From Fagopyrum homotropicum (lineage: Eukaryota > Streptophyta > Magnoliopsida > Caryophyllales > Polygonaceae), in assembly GCA_033239125.1 (NCBI GenBank), contig BSWB01000002.1, forward strand, positions 87,912,560-87,976,559: 64,000 bases of DNA, in the 5' to 3' direction. Below, piece by piece: positions 1-8,716 of the stretch. Position 1 is the stretch's first letter. Every line of letters starts with the position of its first letter. The notes below the pieces were generated by a model, which made no database searches, was not told where the DNA came from, and saw only the letters and a program-made list of their open reading frames with translations. Both the position numbers and the translations under genes were made by a program.

Positions 1-1
1 C

Positions 2-682
2 ATCATACCACTTGCATTATGCAGGAAGATCGGTTTAGGCGACCCTAAACCGGTGAAGATGACGTTGTACATGGCGGATCGATCCATCACTCGCCCCGTC
101 GGTATTGTAGAAGACGTCCCAGTCAAGCTAGGTAAATTCTTTGTTCCCATTGACTTTGTCGTGCTTGACATTCCTGCAGATAGTCCGGTCCCGATCATAC
201 TCGGAAGACCGTTTCTTGCAACTTCCGGCTGCATAGTCGATTGCAAGAATGCTAGACTCGCCTTTGACATAGGAGAAGAGAAGGTAGAGTTCGTTCTTTC
301 CACTCTAGTGAAGGAGCCAATCTTTGATGAGGATATATTCAATATCCAAGATGAAGAAGGGTTATCTAGAGAGGAGGTAAGTGTTATTCTCTTCAAGGAT
401 CCTTTACAAAAGGTCATTACTATGAGTCTAACGAATGTAGGGGAAGAAGAGGAGTGCAATGAGGCAATTGAAGCCTTAGAAGCACAAGAAGAAATGAGTG
501 AAGTGGAATTCGCGAAGCTCCAGGACGAGACAGAAAACGTGAGAATCCACGGCCATACACTATATTCCACGGCCGTGGATCTCACAACCCAAAGCGTGGC
601 TCACTCCAGGGGGTTACACGGTCGTGGAGAAGGCAGAGCAACCATGACCACCTTCCACGCCCTAAACCACGGCCGTGGATGA
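2..682 (+). CDS. pol: Pol fragment: retropepsin C-terminal half (Athila)
   Basis: The frame is open from base 2, so the true start is left of the window. The first visible residues (IIPLALCRKIGLG) match the part of retroviral-type aspartic proteases that follows the catalytic Asp, which is therefore just outside. The flap and second half are visible, with the ADRS motif and the IILGRPFL motif near residue 65. After about residue 110 the chain becomes an acidic linker towards RT. A TGA at 680-682 closes the frame. RT continues in the same frame right after it, so this is a single nonsense codon in pol. The stop lies inside a copy of the palindromic CCACGGCCGTGG module. Confidence 0.8.
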   Translation: MIPLALCRKIGLGDPKPVKMTLYMADRSITRPVGIVEDVPVKLGKFFVPIDFVVLDIPADSPVPIILGRPFLATSGCIVDCKNARLAFDIGEEKVEFVLSTLVKEPIFDEDIFNIQDEEGLSREEVSVILFKDPLQKVITMSLTNVGEEEECNEAIEALEAQEEMSEVEFAKLQDETENVRIHGHTLYSTAVDLTTQSVAHSRGLHGRGEGRATMTTFHALNHGRG

Positions 683-715
683 CATAGGGAAACCGTGATT
701 CTGGCCGTGGAAAAG
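543..715 (+). repeat. Palindromic CCACGGCCGTGG module, copy 1 (in pol linker)
   Basis: Holds TCCACGGCCGTGGA (566-579, perfect palindrome), CCACGGCCGTGG (667-678) and related half-sites (ACACGGTCGTGG, GGCCGTGGAA, ACCGTGATT). It sits in the protease-RT linker, where coding constraint seems weak, and contains the in-frame TGA that splits pol. Confidence 0.7.
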
Positions 716-2869
716 GGTGAACGAGACACTTCTTCAACTTCCTTCGATTCTTCTCCTACACCTTCAACACCCTTAGAAACTTCTAAGGAGACATCGGATG
801 CTCCTCAAGGATCATTGGAAGCTCCGAAAGCAATGGAATTGAAACAACTTCCTACACATCTAAGGTACGATTTTCTAGGACCTAACTCTACTTATCCAGT
901 TATTGTTAGTTCCGATCTAACCATAGATGAACATAATCAGCTCATGATTGTCTTTAGGAAACATAGGAAAGCTTTAGGCTACACTATTGAGGACTTAGTA
1001 GGAATCAAACCTTCCCTATGCATGCATAAGATATTAATGGAGGAAGACTTTAGAACTTCAAGACAACCTCAAAGGCGGTTAAATCCGACCATGAAGGAGG
1101 TTGTCAAGAAGGAAATTTTTAAACTTCTTGATGCAGGTATCATCTACCCTATCTCCGATAGTAAGTGGGTGAGTCCGGTTCAAGTAGTTCCAAAGAAGGG
1201 AGGAATGACGGTCATCACCAACAAAAACAACGAACTCATTCCTACCCGAACCGTAACGGGATGGCGGATGTGCATTGACTACCGCAAGCTTAACAACGCG
1301 ACGAGAAAGGATCACTTCCCACTACCCTTCATCGATCAAATGCTTGAAAGGTTAGCGCAACATTCGCACTTTTGCTATCTTGACGGTTATAGTGGTTTCT
1401 TTCAGATTCCGATACACCCGGATGATCAAGAGAAGACCACATTCACGTGCCCGTGGGGTACGTTTGCCTATAGGAGAATGCCGTTCGGGCTTTGCAACGC
1501 CCCAGCCACCTTTCAAAGGTACATGATGGCCATCTTCTCCGAATACATAGAGGAAATCATGGAGGTCTTCATGGACGATTTCTCCGTATACGGTTCCTCT
1601 TTTAACGATTGTCTTTCTAACCTTTCTCTTGTTTTACAAAGGTGTGAAGACACTAACCTAATTCTTAATTGGGAGAAGTGTCAATTTATGGTTAAAGAAG
1701 GAATTGTATTAGGTCACTTAATCTCTAGTAGAGGGATAGAGGTGGATAAGGCGAAAATAGAGACTATAGAGAAACTTCCTCCCCCAACTTCGGTGAAAGG
1801 GATAAGAAGTTTCCTAGGACATGCTGGATTCTATAGACGCTTCATTAAAGACTTTTCTAAAATATCAAAACCACTCACTAATCTATTGATGAAGGATGCA
1901 GTTTTTGAGTTTTTGAAGGAATGTTTGGATGCGTTTAACACCATTCGGCAAGCTCTAATTTCAGCACCTATTATCCAACCTCCGGATTGGACTCTTCCCT
2001 TTGAGGTTATGTGCGATGCTAGTGACGTAGCTATAGGAGCTGTTCTTGGACAACGGAAGGAAGGGCGAATCCATGCCATATACTATGCTAGCAAGACGCT
2101 AGATGAAGCGCAGCTCAATTACGCCACTACCGAAAAAGAGTTTTTAGCCATTGTCTATGTTATTGACAAGTTTCGCTCTTATCTTGTAGGTGCAAAGGTA
2201 ATTGTCTACACGGATCATGCTGCGATCCGGTACCTCCTTGCGAAGAAAGATGCGAAGCCAAGGCTAATTAGATGGATTCTTCTCCTACAAGAATTCGATC
2301 TAGAGATCCGCGACAAGAAAGGTTCAGAAAATTCTGTTGCGGATCATTTGAGTCGCCTAACACATCTAGAGGACGACCATTTACCTATCGATGACTCCTT
2401 CCCGGACGAACACCTACACATTATAGAGGAGTGCATCGATGTGATCTCCAAAGGTAACGAACCATGGTTTGCTGATTTTGTTAACTATTTGGTTTGTCAG
2501 GAGATACCGTCCGGATTATCCTACGCACAAAGAAAGAAGTTCTTTAAGGATGTCCGGGAATACCTTTGGAACGAGCCTCTCCTCTTTAAGAGAGGTCCGG
2601 ATGGCATTATTCGGCGATGTGTGCCGGAAGATGAGATGCAAAGTGTCATCCGCCATTGTCATTCACTACCTTGTGGAGGACACGCTAGTTCGAACAAGAC
2701 TAGCGCAAAGGTATTGCAATCTGGATTCTTTTGGCCTACTTTATTTAGAGATGTGCAATCCTTGTTTCTTGCTGCGATGCTTGTCAAAGAACAGGTAATA
2801 TCTCTAGGAGGAATGAGATGCCCCTCAACAACATCCAAGAGGTGGAAATTTTCGATGTTTGGGGAGTAG
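683..2869 (+). CDS. pol: Pol fragment: reverse transcriptase, RNase H, integrase N-terminus (Athila)
   Basis: This is the same frame as the protease fragment, continuing after the TGA at 680-682; no ATG is needed because it is a polyprotein. RT copies element RNA into DNA; RNase H removes the RNA strand. RT motifs run from about codon 110, with WRMCIDYRKLN, the palm FMDDF near residue 297 and the LGH motif. RNase H follows with CDAS, EKE, YTDH and ADHLSRL (about residues 443 to 552), so its acidic residues are present. The integrase zinc-binding region starts near codon 630 with its two His. The CxxC half is in another frame (codons from 2773), so a one-base indel near 2755-2765 breaks pol here. 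Athila pol is normally one continuous frame. Confidence 0.88.
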   Translation, partial: HRETVILAVEKGERDTSSTSFDSSPTPSTPLETSKETSDAPQGSLEAPKAMELKQLPTHLRYDFLGPNSTYPVIVSSDLTIDEHNQLMIVFRKHRKALGYTIEDLVGIKPSLCMHKILMEEDFRTSRQPQRRLNPTMKEVVKKEIFKLLDAGIIYPISDSKWVSPVQVVPKKGGMTVITNKNNELIPTRTVTGWRMCIDYRKLNNATRKDHFPLPFIDQMLERLAQHSHFCYLDGYSGFFQIPIHPDDQEKTTFTCPWGTFAYRRMPFGLCNAPATFQRYMMAIFSEYIEEIMEVFMDDFSVYGSSFNDCLSNLSLVLQRCEDTNLILNWEKCQFMVKEGIVLGHLISSRGIEVDKAKIETIEKLPPPTSVKGIRSFLGHAGFYRRFIKDFSKISKPLTNLLMKDAVFEFLKECLDAFNTIRQALISAPIIQPPDWTLPFEVMCDASDVAIGAVLGQRKEGRIHAIYYASKTLDEAQLNYATTEKEFLAIVYVIDKFRSYLVGAKVIVYTDHAAIRYLLAKKDAKPRLIRWILLLQEFDLEIRDKKGSENSVADHLSRLTHLEDDHLPIDDSFPDEHLHIIEECIDVISKGNEPWFADFVNYLVCQEIPSGLSYAQRKKFFKDVREYLWNEPLLFKRGPDGIIRRCVPEDEMQSVIRHCHSLPCGGHASSNKTSAKVLQSGFFWPTLFRDVQSLFLAAMLVKEQVISLGGMRCPSTTSKRWKFSMFGE

Positions 2870-3675
2870 ACTTTATGGGACCGTTCCCATCCTCTTGTGG
2901 AAACCAATACATACTATTGGCGGTAGATTACGTTTCTAGATGGGTGGAAGCAATTGCCTCTCCCACCAATGATGCCATGGTGGTGGTTAAGTTCTTTAAC
3001 AAGACCATTTTTCCACGATTTGGGACGCCAAGGACTATCATTAGTGATGGAGGTTCTCACTTCATTGCCCGGCGCTTTGAAGCTCTTCTAGCTAAGTATG
3101 GGGTTACTCACAAGATCGCTACCCCTTATCATCCACAAACTAGTGGACAAGTTGAGATCTCAAATAGGGAGATCAAAGGAATTCTAGAGAAGACGGTTTC
3201 AAGGACTAGGAAGGATTGGTCCTTGAAGCTTGATAACGCATTGTGGGCATACCGGACTGCGTACAAGACTCCCATAGGAACCACACCATACAACCTTGTG
3301 TATGGGAAGTCTTGCCACTTACCGGTAGAGTTAGAGCATAAGGCGTTTTGGGCTATCAAGTGGTTGAACTTTAGCATGAAGGAAGCGGGAGAGAAGCGTC
3401 TTTTAGACCTTAATGAGCTGGAAGAACTCCGCTTGAATGCCTACGAAAACGCCAAGATTTATAAGGAGAGAGCAAAGCGTTGGCATGATAAGCATATCAT
3501 TCCAAAGGACTTCAAAGAAGGAGATCAAGTTCTCCTTTTTAATTCAAGGTTTCGTCTCTTTCCAGGTAAGCTCAAATCTCGTTGGACCGGACCTTTTCTA
3601 ATTAAGCGTATTTTCCCCCATGGTGCAGTTGAAGTATGGGGTGAAGCGGGCGGAAGCTTTAAGGTGAACGGCTAA
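2818..3675 (+). CDS. pol: Pol fragment: integrase catalytic core and C-terminus (Athila)
   Basis: Integrase joins element cDNA to host DNA in the nucleus. The reading frame is open from upstream and includes the CxxC of the zinc domain at 2773-2784. The catalytic triad is complete: D18 (VDFMGP), D77 (ISDGG) and E113 (QVEIS), with the DD35E spacing typical of retroviral-type integrases. The C-terminus holds the GKLKSRWTGPF motif and HGAVEV. The frame stops at TAA directly after FKVNG, where related elements continue with QRLK. Codons after the stop still read RLKKY to a second stop at 3736-3738, so a CAA to TAA change (a C-to-T transition) is the likely cause. ORF3 follows after about 870 bp. 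Confidence 0.88.
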   Translation: MPLNNIQEVEIFDVWGVDFMGPFPSSCGNQYILLAVDYVSRWVEAIASPTNDAMVVVKFFNKTIFPRFGTPRTIISDGGSHFIARRFEALLAKYGVTHKIATPYHPQTSGQVEISNREIKGILEKTVSRTRKDWSLKLDNALWAYRTAYKTPIGTTPYNLVYGKSCHLPVELEHKAFWAIKWLNFSMKEAGEKRLLDLNELEELRLNAYENAKIYKERAKRWHDKHIIPKDFKEGDQVLLFNSRFRLFPGKLKSRWTGPFLIKRIFPHGAVEVWGEAGGSFKVNG

Positions 3676-3779
3676 CGACTCAAGAAGTACACGCCGGAAC
3701 TCCAAGCTGAAGAGTTCGCGCCTACCGCACTCGAATAAGTGCGAGATTGGTCTAGCTACGGACCTTAAACAAAGCGCTT

Positions 3780-3797
3780 CTTGGGAGGCAACCCAAG
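3780..3797 (+). other. Conserved post-pol stem-loop
   Basis: CTTGGG (3780-3785) pairs with CCCAAG (3792-3797) around a six-base loop AGGCAA. The GGGAGGCAACCC core just after pol is a landmark I know from other Athila-like elements. Its role is not established; it may be an RNA structure used for expression or splicing of the downstream ORF. Confidence 0.6.
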
Positions 3798-3981
3798 GTA
3801 TTGCATTTCGTTTTTGTTTTCGATTCATAGTTTAGCTTAGTTTAGACGTTTTCGCTCTATTTTGCCTCGATTTCTTCCGGTATGTTCGTGTTTTTGGATG
3901 TAGGAATGATGGGAAAAGAAAAAGGAAGGATAATGTTGAAGAAAAGTGACGAAACTTGTACTTTGGAGCATTACAGAGAGT

Positions 3982-4105
3982 TCCACGGCCTAAACCACGG
4001 TCATGACAGCTACAGTGACCGTAATTTCCAAAAGCCTTTGAAAAATCACCAAAACCACGGTTCCGTACATTTCCACGGCCGTGGAACCCCCCGACAGACC
4101 GTGAT
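3982..4105 (+). repeat. Palindromic module, copy 2 (upstream of ORF3)
   Basis: Contains a perfect 16-bp palindrome TTCCACGGCCGTGGAA at 4071-4086 with flanking CCACGGCCTAAACCACGG and GACCGTGATTTTC, the same order as in the other copies. Confidence 0.75.
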
Positions 4106-4126
4106 TTTCAAAATTTTGCCTGTCAC

Positions 4127-4134
4127 TATATAAA
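4127..4134 (+). promoter_or_regulatory. Possible internal TATA box ahead of ORF3
   Basis: TATATAAA lies about 420 bp upstream of ORF3 in otherwise non-coding sequence, followed by a C/A-rich leader similar in style to the LTR leader after its own TATA box. It could start a subgenomic RNA for ORF3. The alternative is splicing from the LTR transcript; the sequence alone does not decide. Confidence 0.3.
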
Positions 4135-4495
4135 CCACGTTCTTCACCAAAACACTCCACAAAACCACTTCCACGACCCAAAATCGCCGATTCCACGCCC
4201 TTCCTTCCAAATCTTCGTTCCTTAATCATTTTCGACGATTCTTCTTCCCAAATTGAAGCAAATTCAACCACCAACGAGATCCAAGCAACGAATCAAGTGG
4301 AAAATCACCACGGAACGCACAATTCGGATTTTAAAATCCGAAACCTAGGTTTTTTCACTCTTCTTGATCTTTGTCAATTTGGTTCATTTTGCTAGAAATT
4401 TTAGGAAAAACTGATTGAAATTGGAAGAAATTAGACTAGGGCTGCCTGATTGTTGAGTTTGAGTGTTGTTTGCTGAGATTTGCGAATAAACCAGA

Positions 4496-4556
4496 CGAAC
4501 CACGGTCGCTGCTAGTTCCACGGCCGTGGAATCATCAAGAATAGGCCGTAATTTTG
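4496..4556 (+). repeat. Palindromic module, copy 3 (at ORF3 start)
   Basis: Perfect 16-bp palindrome TTCCACGGCCGTGGAA at 4516-4531, flanked by ACCACGGTCG on the left and GGCCGTAATTT on the right, directly ahead of the ORF3 frame. Confidence 0.75.
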
Positions 4557-6122
4557 AACAGTGATGGCTTTGTGAGGAGAGTTTCTGGGAGAATCAAGGA
4601 GAAGAAGAATGACCAAAACAAGAAGAGGAAGGGTAATCCCTCTTCTTCTTCATCCTCTAGAGCACCACCACCTTCTTCCCTTTCACCTCCATCATCACCT
4701 TCATCACCCTCACCTCCTAGCCCTAGAGTACCGACCATTCATGCGGATCACCTTGATGCACTCGAGAGGATCCATAAGAGGCCTGTGATTGGACCTAGGT
4801 ACCTATTGTTAGAGGATCTAGCTCCTCTTAACATCATAGATGATCTTACTTGGCTCTTGGATAGAGCCGGACTAGTTGTCTTCTCGGCTATCCGAGAAGA
4901 CGCCTATGAGGAGATTACGAGGGAGGTTGTGACGTCTTTCGAGCACAGCCATGTGGATAGGACCGTTTCTTTCCGTCTTATGGAAAGAAACTATGATTTT
5001 TCCATCCGTGAGTTCGGGACCTTCTTTGGGTTCCATGAGACCTTCAATGGTCGCTTTCCTAGTGGCGTTTACGCCAAAGATTTTTGGGAGGAGGTAGCTA
5101 TGATATACGCCAGCGAGGACCGCTGGCAATCTGCTGACACCAAGGCTAAGTTAATGTACCACTTAGCCTTGAAGATTGCTCACCGTGTTCTTTCGGAGTG
5201 TCTCTTCCCTAGGACGGAGACGCCCCAAAAGATCAAGACGGATGAGCTCTTTCTGCTATACTCTATGCTGTATGGGCGCCGAGCTGACTGTGCCACCCTC
5301 TTAGCTGCTACTATGAGCAAGCTTAAGAACAAGAGGAAGGGCAACATTGGATATGGTGGGATAGTTACCCATCTTGCTAGGGCGTTGGGAGTCGATTTTT
5401 CTGCATGTACCCGCATACCAGTCGTACCCTTAGGACTTCATGCCTACATGACTAGAGGTCTTATCTTTCCCACACATAGAGGTCCGCCTTATGCGGCCAT
5501 GCCTTGGGAGAGCAGGATGGGTAGGGGTATTGAGTGGCTACAGGAGTACTCCATTATGGCTGGACGCCATAATTGGAAGGAGACGTTCGTTGCTATGCAT
5601 GCGAACAGGATTGCAGCTCCTCCGTATGTCCCACCACCGCCCGTAGTTAAGGAGGAGGAGATGAGGGATCAGTTTGAGGGTGGAGGAGGAGCCGAGCAGG
5701 AGTTTGGCACGTTTCCGGATCAGCCGGATGCGGCCCCCGATGTGCCTAGACGTTCTCCACGTCCCACCAGAGCTTCAGGCTCGTCTTCTCGCCGCGCCAG
5801 CGTGAGTGAGAGACCCACTTGGGCAGAGACACCTCCTGCATGGTATGGAGCTCCACCTCCATGGGCTACACAGACACCTTCTGCACCAACACCATCCGAC
5901 GCTCCAGAGTGGTACAGTCATGCTCCGGGATGGTATGAGCAGATGCCGGATTGGGCTACTGGTCTTTCGGAGAGAGTAGGAGCATTGGAGATTCGAGCCG
6001 ATGCTAGAGATGGACGCTTGGACGACCTCGATCACATGATGAGAGATGTCTACCGCCAGCAGTTTGGGCGGTTTTATGATCCTAGCTTCTCTCCATTCCC
6101 GCCTCCACCAGCGCCGCAGTGA
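4554..6122 (+). CDS. ORF3, Athila post-pol protein (env-position ORF)
   Basis: A long frame in the position called env-like in Athila elements; I take it as the Athila ORF protein family, function unknown. Residues 1-60 are basic then Ser/Pro-rich. A conserved globular core runs from about residue 75 to 320 (RYLLLEDL, ERNYDFSIREF, GGIVTHLA, RGPPY). A Pro-rich region with repeated W-Y/W-A motifs follows, then a short charged helix near residues 475-505 that could be a coiled coil. I see no signal peptide or membrane segment, so an envelope role is not supported here. There is no in-frame ATG before the core: the frame opens after TAG at 4542-4544. The related copy at 31474 starts at ATGGATGG; here AGTGATGGC lacks four bases and the only ATG is out of frame, meeting TGA within four codons. 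Confidence 0.7.
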   Translation: MNSDGFVRRVSGRIKEKKNDQNKKRKGNPSSSSSSRAPPPSSLSPPSSPSSPSPPSPRVPTIHADHLDALERIHKRPVIGPRYLLLEDLAPLNIIDDLTWLLDRAGLVVFSAIREDAYEEITREVVTSFEHSHVDRTVSFRLMERNYDFSIREFGTFFGFHETFNGRFPSGVYAKDFWEEVAMIYASEDRWQSADTKAKLMYHLALKIAHRVLSECLFPRTETPQKIKTDELFLLYSMLYGRRADCATLLAATMSKLKNKRKGNIGYGGIVTHLARALGVDFSACTRIPVVPLGLHAYMTRGLIFPTHRGPPYAAMPWESRMGRGIEWLQEYSIMAGRHNWKETFVAMHANRIAAPPYVPPPPVVKEEEMRDQFEGGGGAEQEFGTFPDQPDAAPDVPRRSPRPTRASGSSSRRASVSERPTWAETPPAWYGAPPPWATQTPSAPTPSDAPEWYSHAPGWYEQMPDWATGLSERVGALEIRADARDGRLDDLDHMMRDVYRQQFGRFYDPSFSPFPPPPAPQ

Positions 6123-7480
6123 TGATGATTGCATGACCGACAACTTTAGCCGCTCCACCGCCATTTTGTGAGTTTCTTTTTCTTTTCTTTCTTTTCTTTC
6201 GTTCTTTTGAATATTAGGGACAATGTTTGTTCCAAGTATGGGGTGGGGTGTGACTAAAAGTTGTAATAACTCTTACTCACTATGTTTGCTTCTATCGAGA
6301 CTATCATTGCATGTTCATTATATTGTTGCACGTTTCATTATTGCATTGCATGAAAAAGAGTTTGAAAAACCCATAAAAATTGAAAAATTTTGAAAAATTT
6401 TGTGCTTCTAAAGAATTGAGATGATTTCCATGATAATCGCTACTTGTGAATTGAGTTTGATGACAATTGCATGCTTAAACGAATAGTGAATTGAAAAGAA
6501 TTTGAATGAGTTGATTATACCTCTTTTGCAAGTTTCATAATGTGATAAACGTTACTTAAATCATGTTGAGGAATTGAAGTTGAAATCACACTATAAGTTC
6601 TTATGCTTCTTGTTGAGATGATTAAGGCAATTCGATTTTTCTTTCTTCTTTCTTTGATCATTTAGCCCCTCATTGAAATATTGACCTCCTTTACCTATCC
6701 GGGAATTTGGAGGAGTTGATTGAAAAAGGCATGTATGATGTGGGAGGGCCATGAAAGAAATACTTTGCATTCAAAGGAATAGAAAGAAATTGTAGGTTTG
6801 GGGAAGTCAATCATGATGATGAGTAACTCGGCACCATTCACATAGCCGGGTGTTTGTGTCTTGCCAAAATCGGATTGAGCGATATTCCTAGCGGATTATG
6901 GTATGTGCGCTAAGGGTTTGAGGCATCTCATAAAAATTGAGAAGCGTCAATCTCCTAGGCTTCGGTTTTTGTGCACCTCTATCCATAACTCCAAAAGTAA
7001 AGTCGAAAAAATGAAAAGAAGAGAGCGAAGCTCTAAGTTGAAGGTGTTGCGGAAACCGCAAGAGAAGAAGAAAAGAGTAGTTGTGCACTTTCCCGGATTC
7101 ATGCACCACATTCCTTAAAGTTTCCTTCCCTTTCCACATTCTAGACCTTTTTCTTTGAAAGCCCTTAAGATCAAAAGAATGTTATATGACTTGGTGATCT
7201 AAATTGAAGTTTCTTATGATTGATTTTGATAATGTTTAAGGGTTATGATGTTTGTATGGAAGTTTGATTGATTCATGAGTTTTCTTTACTCTTTGATTAA
7301 GTGTATAAAAGTCTTATAAACGATTGAAGCAAGATTTGAGAATGATCTATTGATTAGAGGGCACATTCAACCAAAAGAAGTATTGCTTTGAGAAGGTACA
7401 CATATTTCATCCTAACTCTTGTTTTAAAGCTTTTGAAAGACCTTGCTTAGGGACAAGCAAGTTGCAAGTATGGGGTTATT
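6123..7480 (+). other. Athila 3' non-coding region up to the LTR
   Basis: AT-rich, no coding frame of substance. Two related landmarks stand out: GGGACAATG followed by CAAGTATGGGG near 6216-6245, and GGGACAAGCAAG followed by CAAGTATGGGG near 7450-7475. The second directly precedes the LTR, so it is the likely plus-strand primer region; the first may be a duplicate of it. The same pair occurs in the second Athila fragment (near 32963 and 34188), which shows it is conserved and not chance. Confidence 0.55.
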
Positions 7481-7769
7481 TGTTAGCATGAAATATTGTG
7501 ATATTTTAGGCACGTTTTCTAAGTGTATTTGATTCATATTGATAGTCATTGATTGAGCATAGATGCATTTGTGAGCTAGTTTGCCTATAATGTCGATATA
7601 GAGATCTACACAAGCTTTATGTTGATTATAGGTGATTGAGAGCTATTTCCGAACGGAATCTAGCAACGATGGAATTGTTGAGCAATGTCCATGGATTGAG
7701 GGCATTTCTAGGAGCTAAGGGAATGCCAACTTGAGGAATGCACGAGTCTAGGGAAGAATCACGTTCTTG

Positions 7770-7960
7770 CCCTAAACCACGCTCTAAAATACGGCCGTAC
7801 CACTTTCCACGTTCAGTTCCACGGCCGTGGAACCATGGGTAGGGAAGCGTGGTTCATTCCAGCAACTTCTACGGCCGTGGAGAAGATGGTTCAAACCGTG
7901 TTGAATTCCACGCTCTAAATTACGGCCGTGGAACCTTCCACGACCGTGATCTTGGCGATC
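7770..7960 (+). repeat. Palindromic module, copy 4 (LTR U3, near promoter)
   Basis: The densest cluster: TACGGCCGTA (7790-7799), an 18-bp perfect palindrome GTTCCACGGCCGTGGAAC (7816-7833), ACGGCCGTGG near 7871 and again near 7922, and CCACGACCGTGAT near 7939. It ends about 70 bp before the TATA box, so a role in LTR regulation is possible. Confidence 0.75.
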
Positions 7961-8026
7961 TTTTTTGCCACACTTTAAGCCACGATCTTTTAAAGGATTG
8001 GGCCGGGCCGATACTTCATCATACAC

Positions 8027-8033
8027 TATAAAA
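8027..8033 (+). promoter_or_regulatory. TATA box of the Athila LTR
   Basis: TATAAAA about 545 bp into the LTR, followed by a C-rich leader with direct repeats. The position suits the U3/R border. Confidence 0.6.
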
Positions 8034-8056
8034 GGACGGACGAAGAGAGATTCCGT

Positions 8057-8162
8057 CACCTCGCTTTAGACCACCACCTCTGCTTAGACGCACTTTCGCC
8101 CACACCTCGCTTTAGACCTCCACCTCTGCTTAGACGCACTTTCGCCCACACCTCGCTTTAGA
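8057..8162 (+). repeat. 46-bp tandem repeat in Athila LTR leader
   Basis: Two full units (8057-8102 and 8103-8148) differing by one base, plus a partial third starting at 8149. It lies just downstream of the TATA box, so it would be transcribed in R/U5. Confidence 0.85.
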
Positions 8163-8275
8163 GATCTTTGCGACTTTTGCAAAAGACGGATTTTGCGCTC
8201 ATCCTTGGAGTTGCCCTAATCTCGCACTTTGGTGGAGATTGTGATTGAGATTTCCGGATTGACGGAAGATCGAAG

Positions 8276-8323
8276 ATTCGGAAGATTGTTCGCAAGAAGA
8301 TTCGGAAGATTGTTCGCAAGAAG
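8276..8323 (+). repeat. 24-bp tandem duplication
   Basis: Two identical units starting ATTCGGAAGATTG at 8276 and 8300, inside the Athila LTR leader. Probably replication slippage. Confidence 0.85.
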
Positions 8324-8654
8324 ATTCCTCTTCTTGTTTAGGTTTGATTTAGAAGACGGATTGACATCCCGTTCTTCCTTCTTATCTAAGATTGTGTTTG
8401 TTTGTTCTATTCCGAATCTAGTGACGATATTTGTTCTTGATTGTGACTTTGAGATTGGTTTGAAGTTTATTGAAGGTTTTCGGAAGTTTTCATCTTTCAA
8501 TCTTTTAAACCTTGAATTTGATATCATTATGACTATTGTTGGCTAAAAACCCTTAACAATTCTAAGATGAAGGGTTGATAGTTGTGGCTTAAATGATGAT
8601 AGATCGATCGTAAACAGATTGGTCCCTGAGAGTTAGAGAGAATCTCCGACGAAC

Positions 8655-8716
8655 CCTAAATTACGGCTTGTTCTTGAGTCCACGGCCGTGGAACCTCAAG
8701 AACTAACCGTGATTTC
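8655..8716 (+). repeat. Palindromic module, copy 5 (LTR, downstream of TATA)
   Basis: TCCACGGCCGTGGA at 8679-8692 with upstream CCCTAAATTACGGC and downstream ACCGTGATTTCC, the same arrangement as the other copies. Confidence 0.72.

Larger units (their letters stand above)
3739..4544 (+). other. Non-coding spacer between pol and ORF3
   Basis: No credible coding frame. It holds the post-pol stem-loop, two copies of the palindromic CCACGGCCGTGG module (near 4071 and 4516), and a TATATAAA box at 4127. The stretch from about 4140 to 4545 resembles 31054-31470 ahead of the second ORF3 copy, including a shared AAACCTAGGTTTT-like sequence, so it is probably a conserved ORF3 leader. Confidence 0.6.

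Noticed and set aside
1079..1315. Minus-strand frames inside the Athila pol region
   Set aside because: Shadows of the RT frame without homology; the same applies to minus frames at 1831-2079, 2659-2907 and 3129-3377.
4554..6122. Calling ORF3 a true envelope protein
   Set aside because: I see no signal peptide, transmembrane segment or fusion motif; only the position after pol matches env.
6888..7139. Small overlapping frames on both strands in the Athila 3' region
   Set aside because: No homology, not kept in the second Athila copy, in an AT-rich non-coding stretch.
8216..8546. Frames of about 100 codons on both strands in the Athila LTR
   Set aside because: They overlap a 24-bp duplication and simple sequence; the LTR leader is not known to code here.
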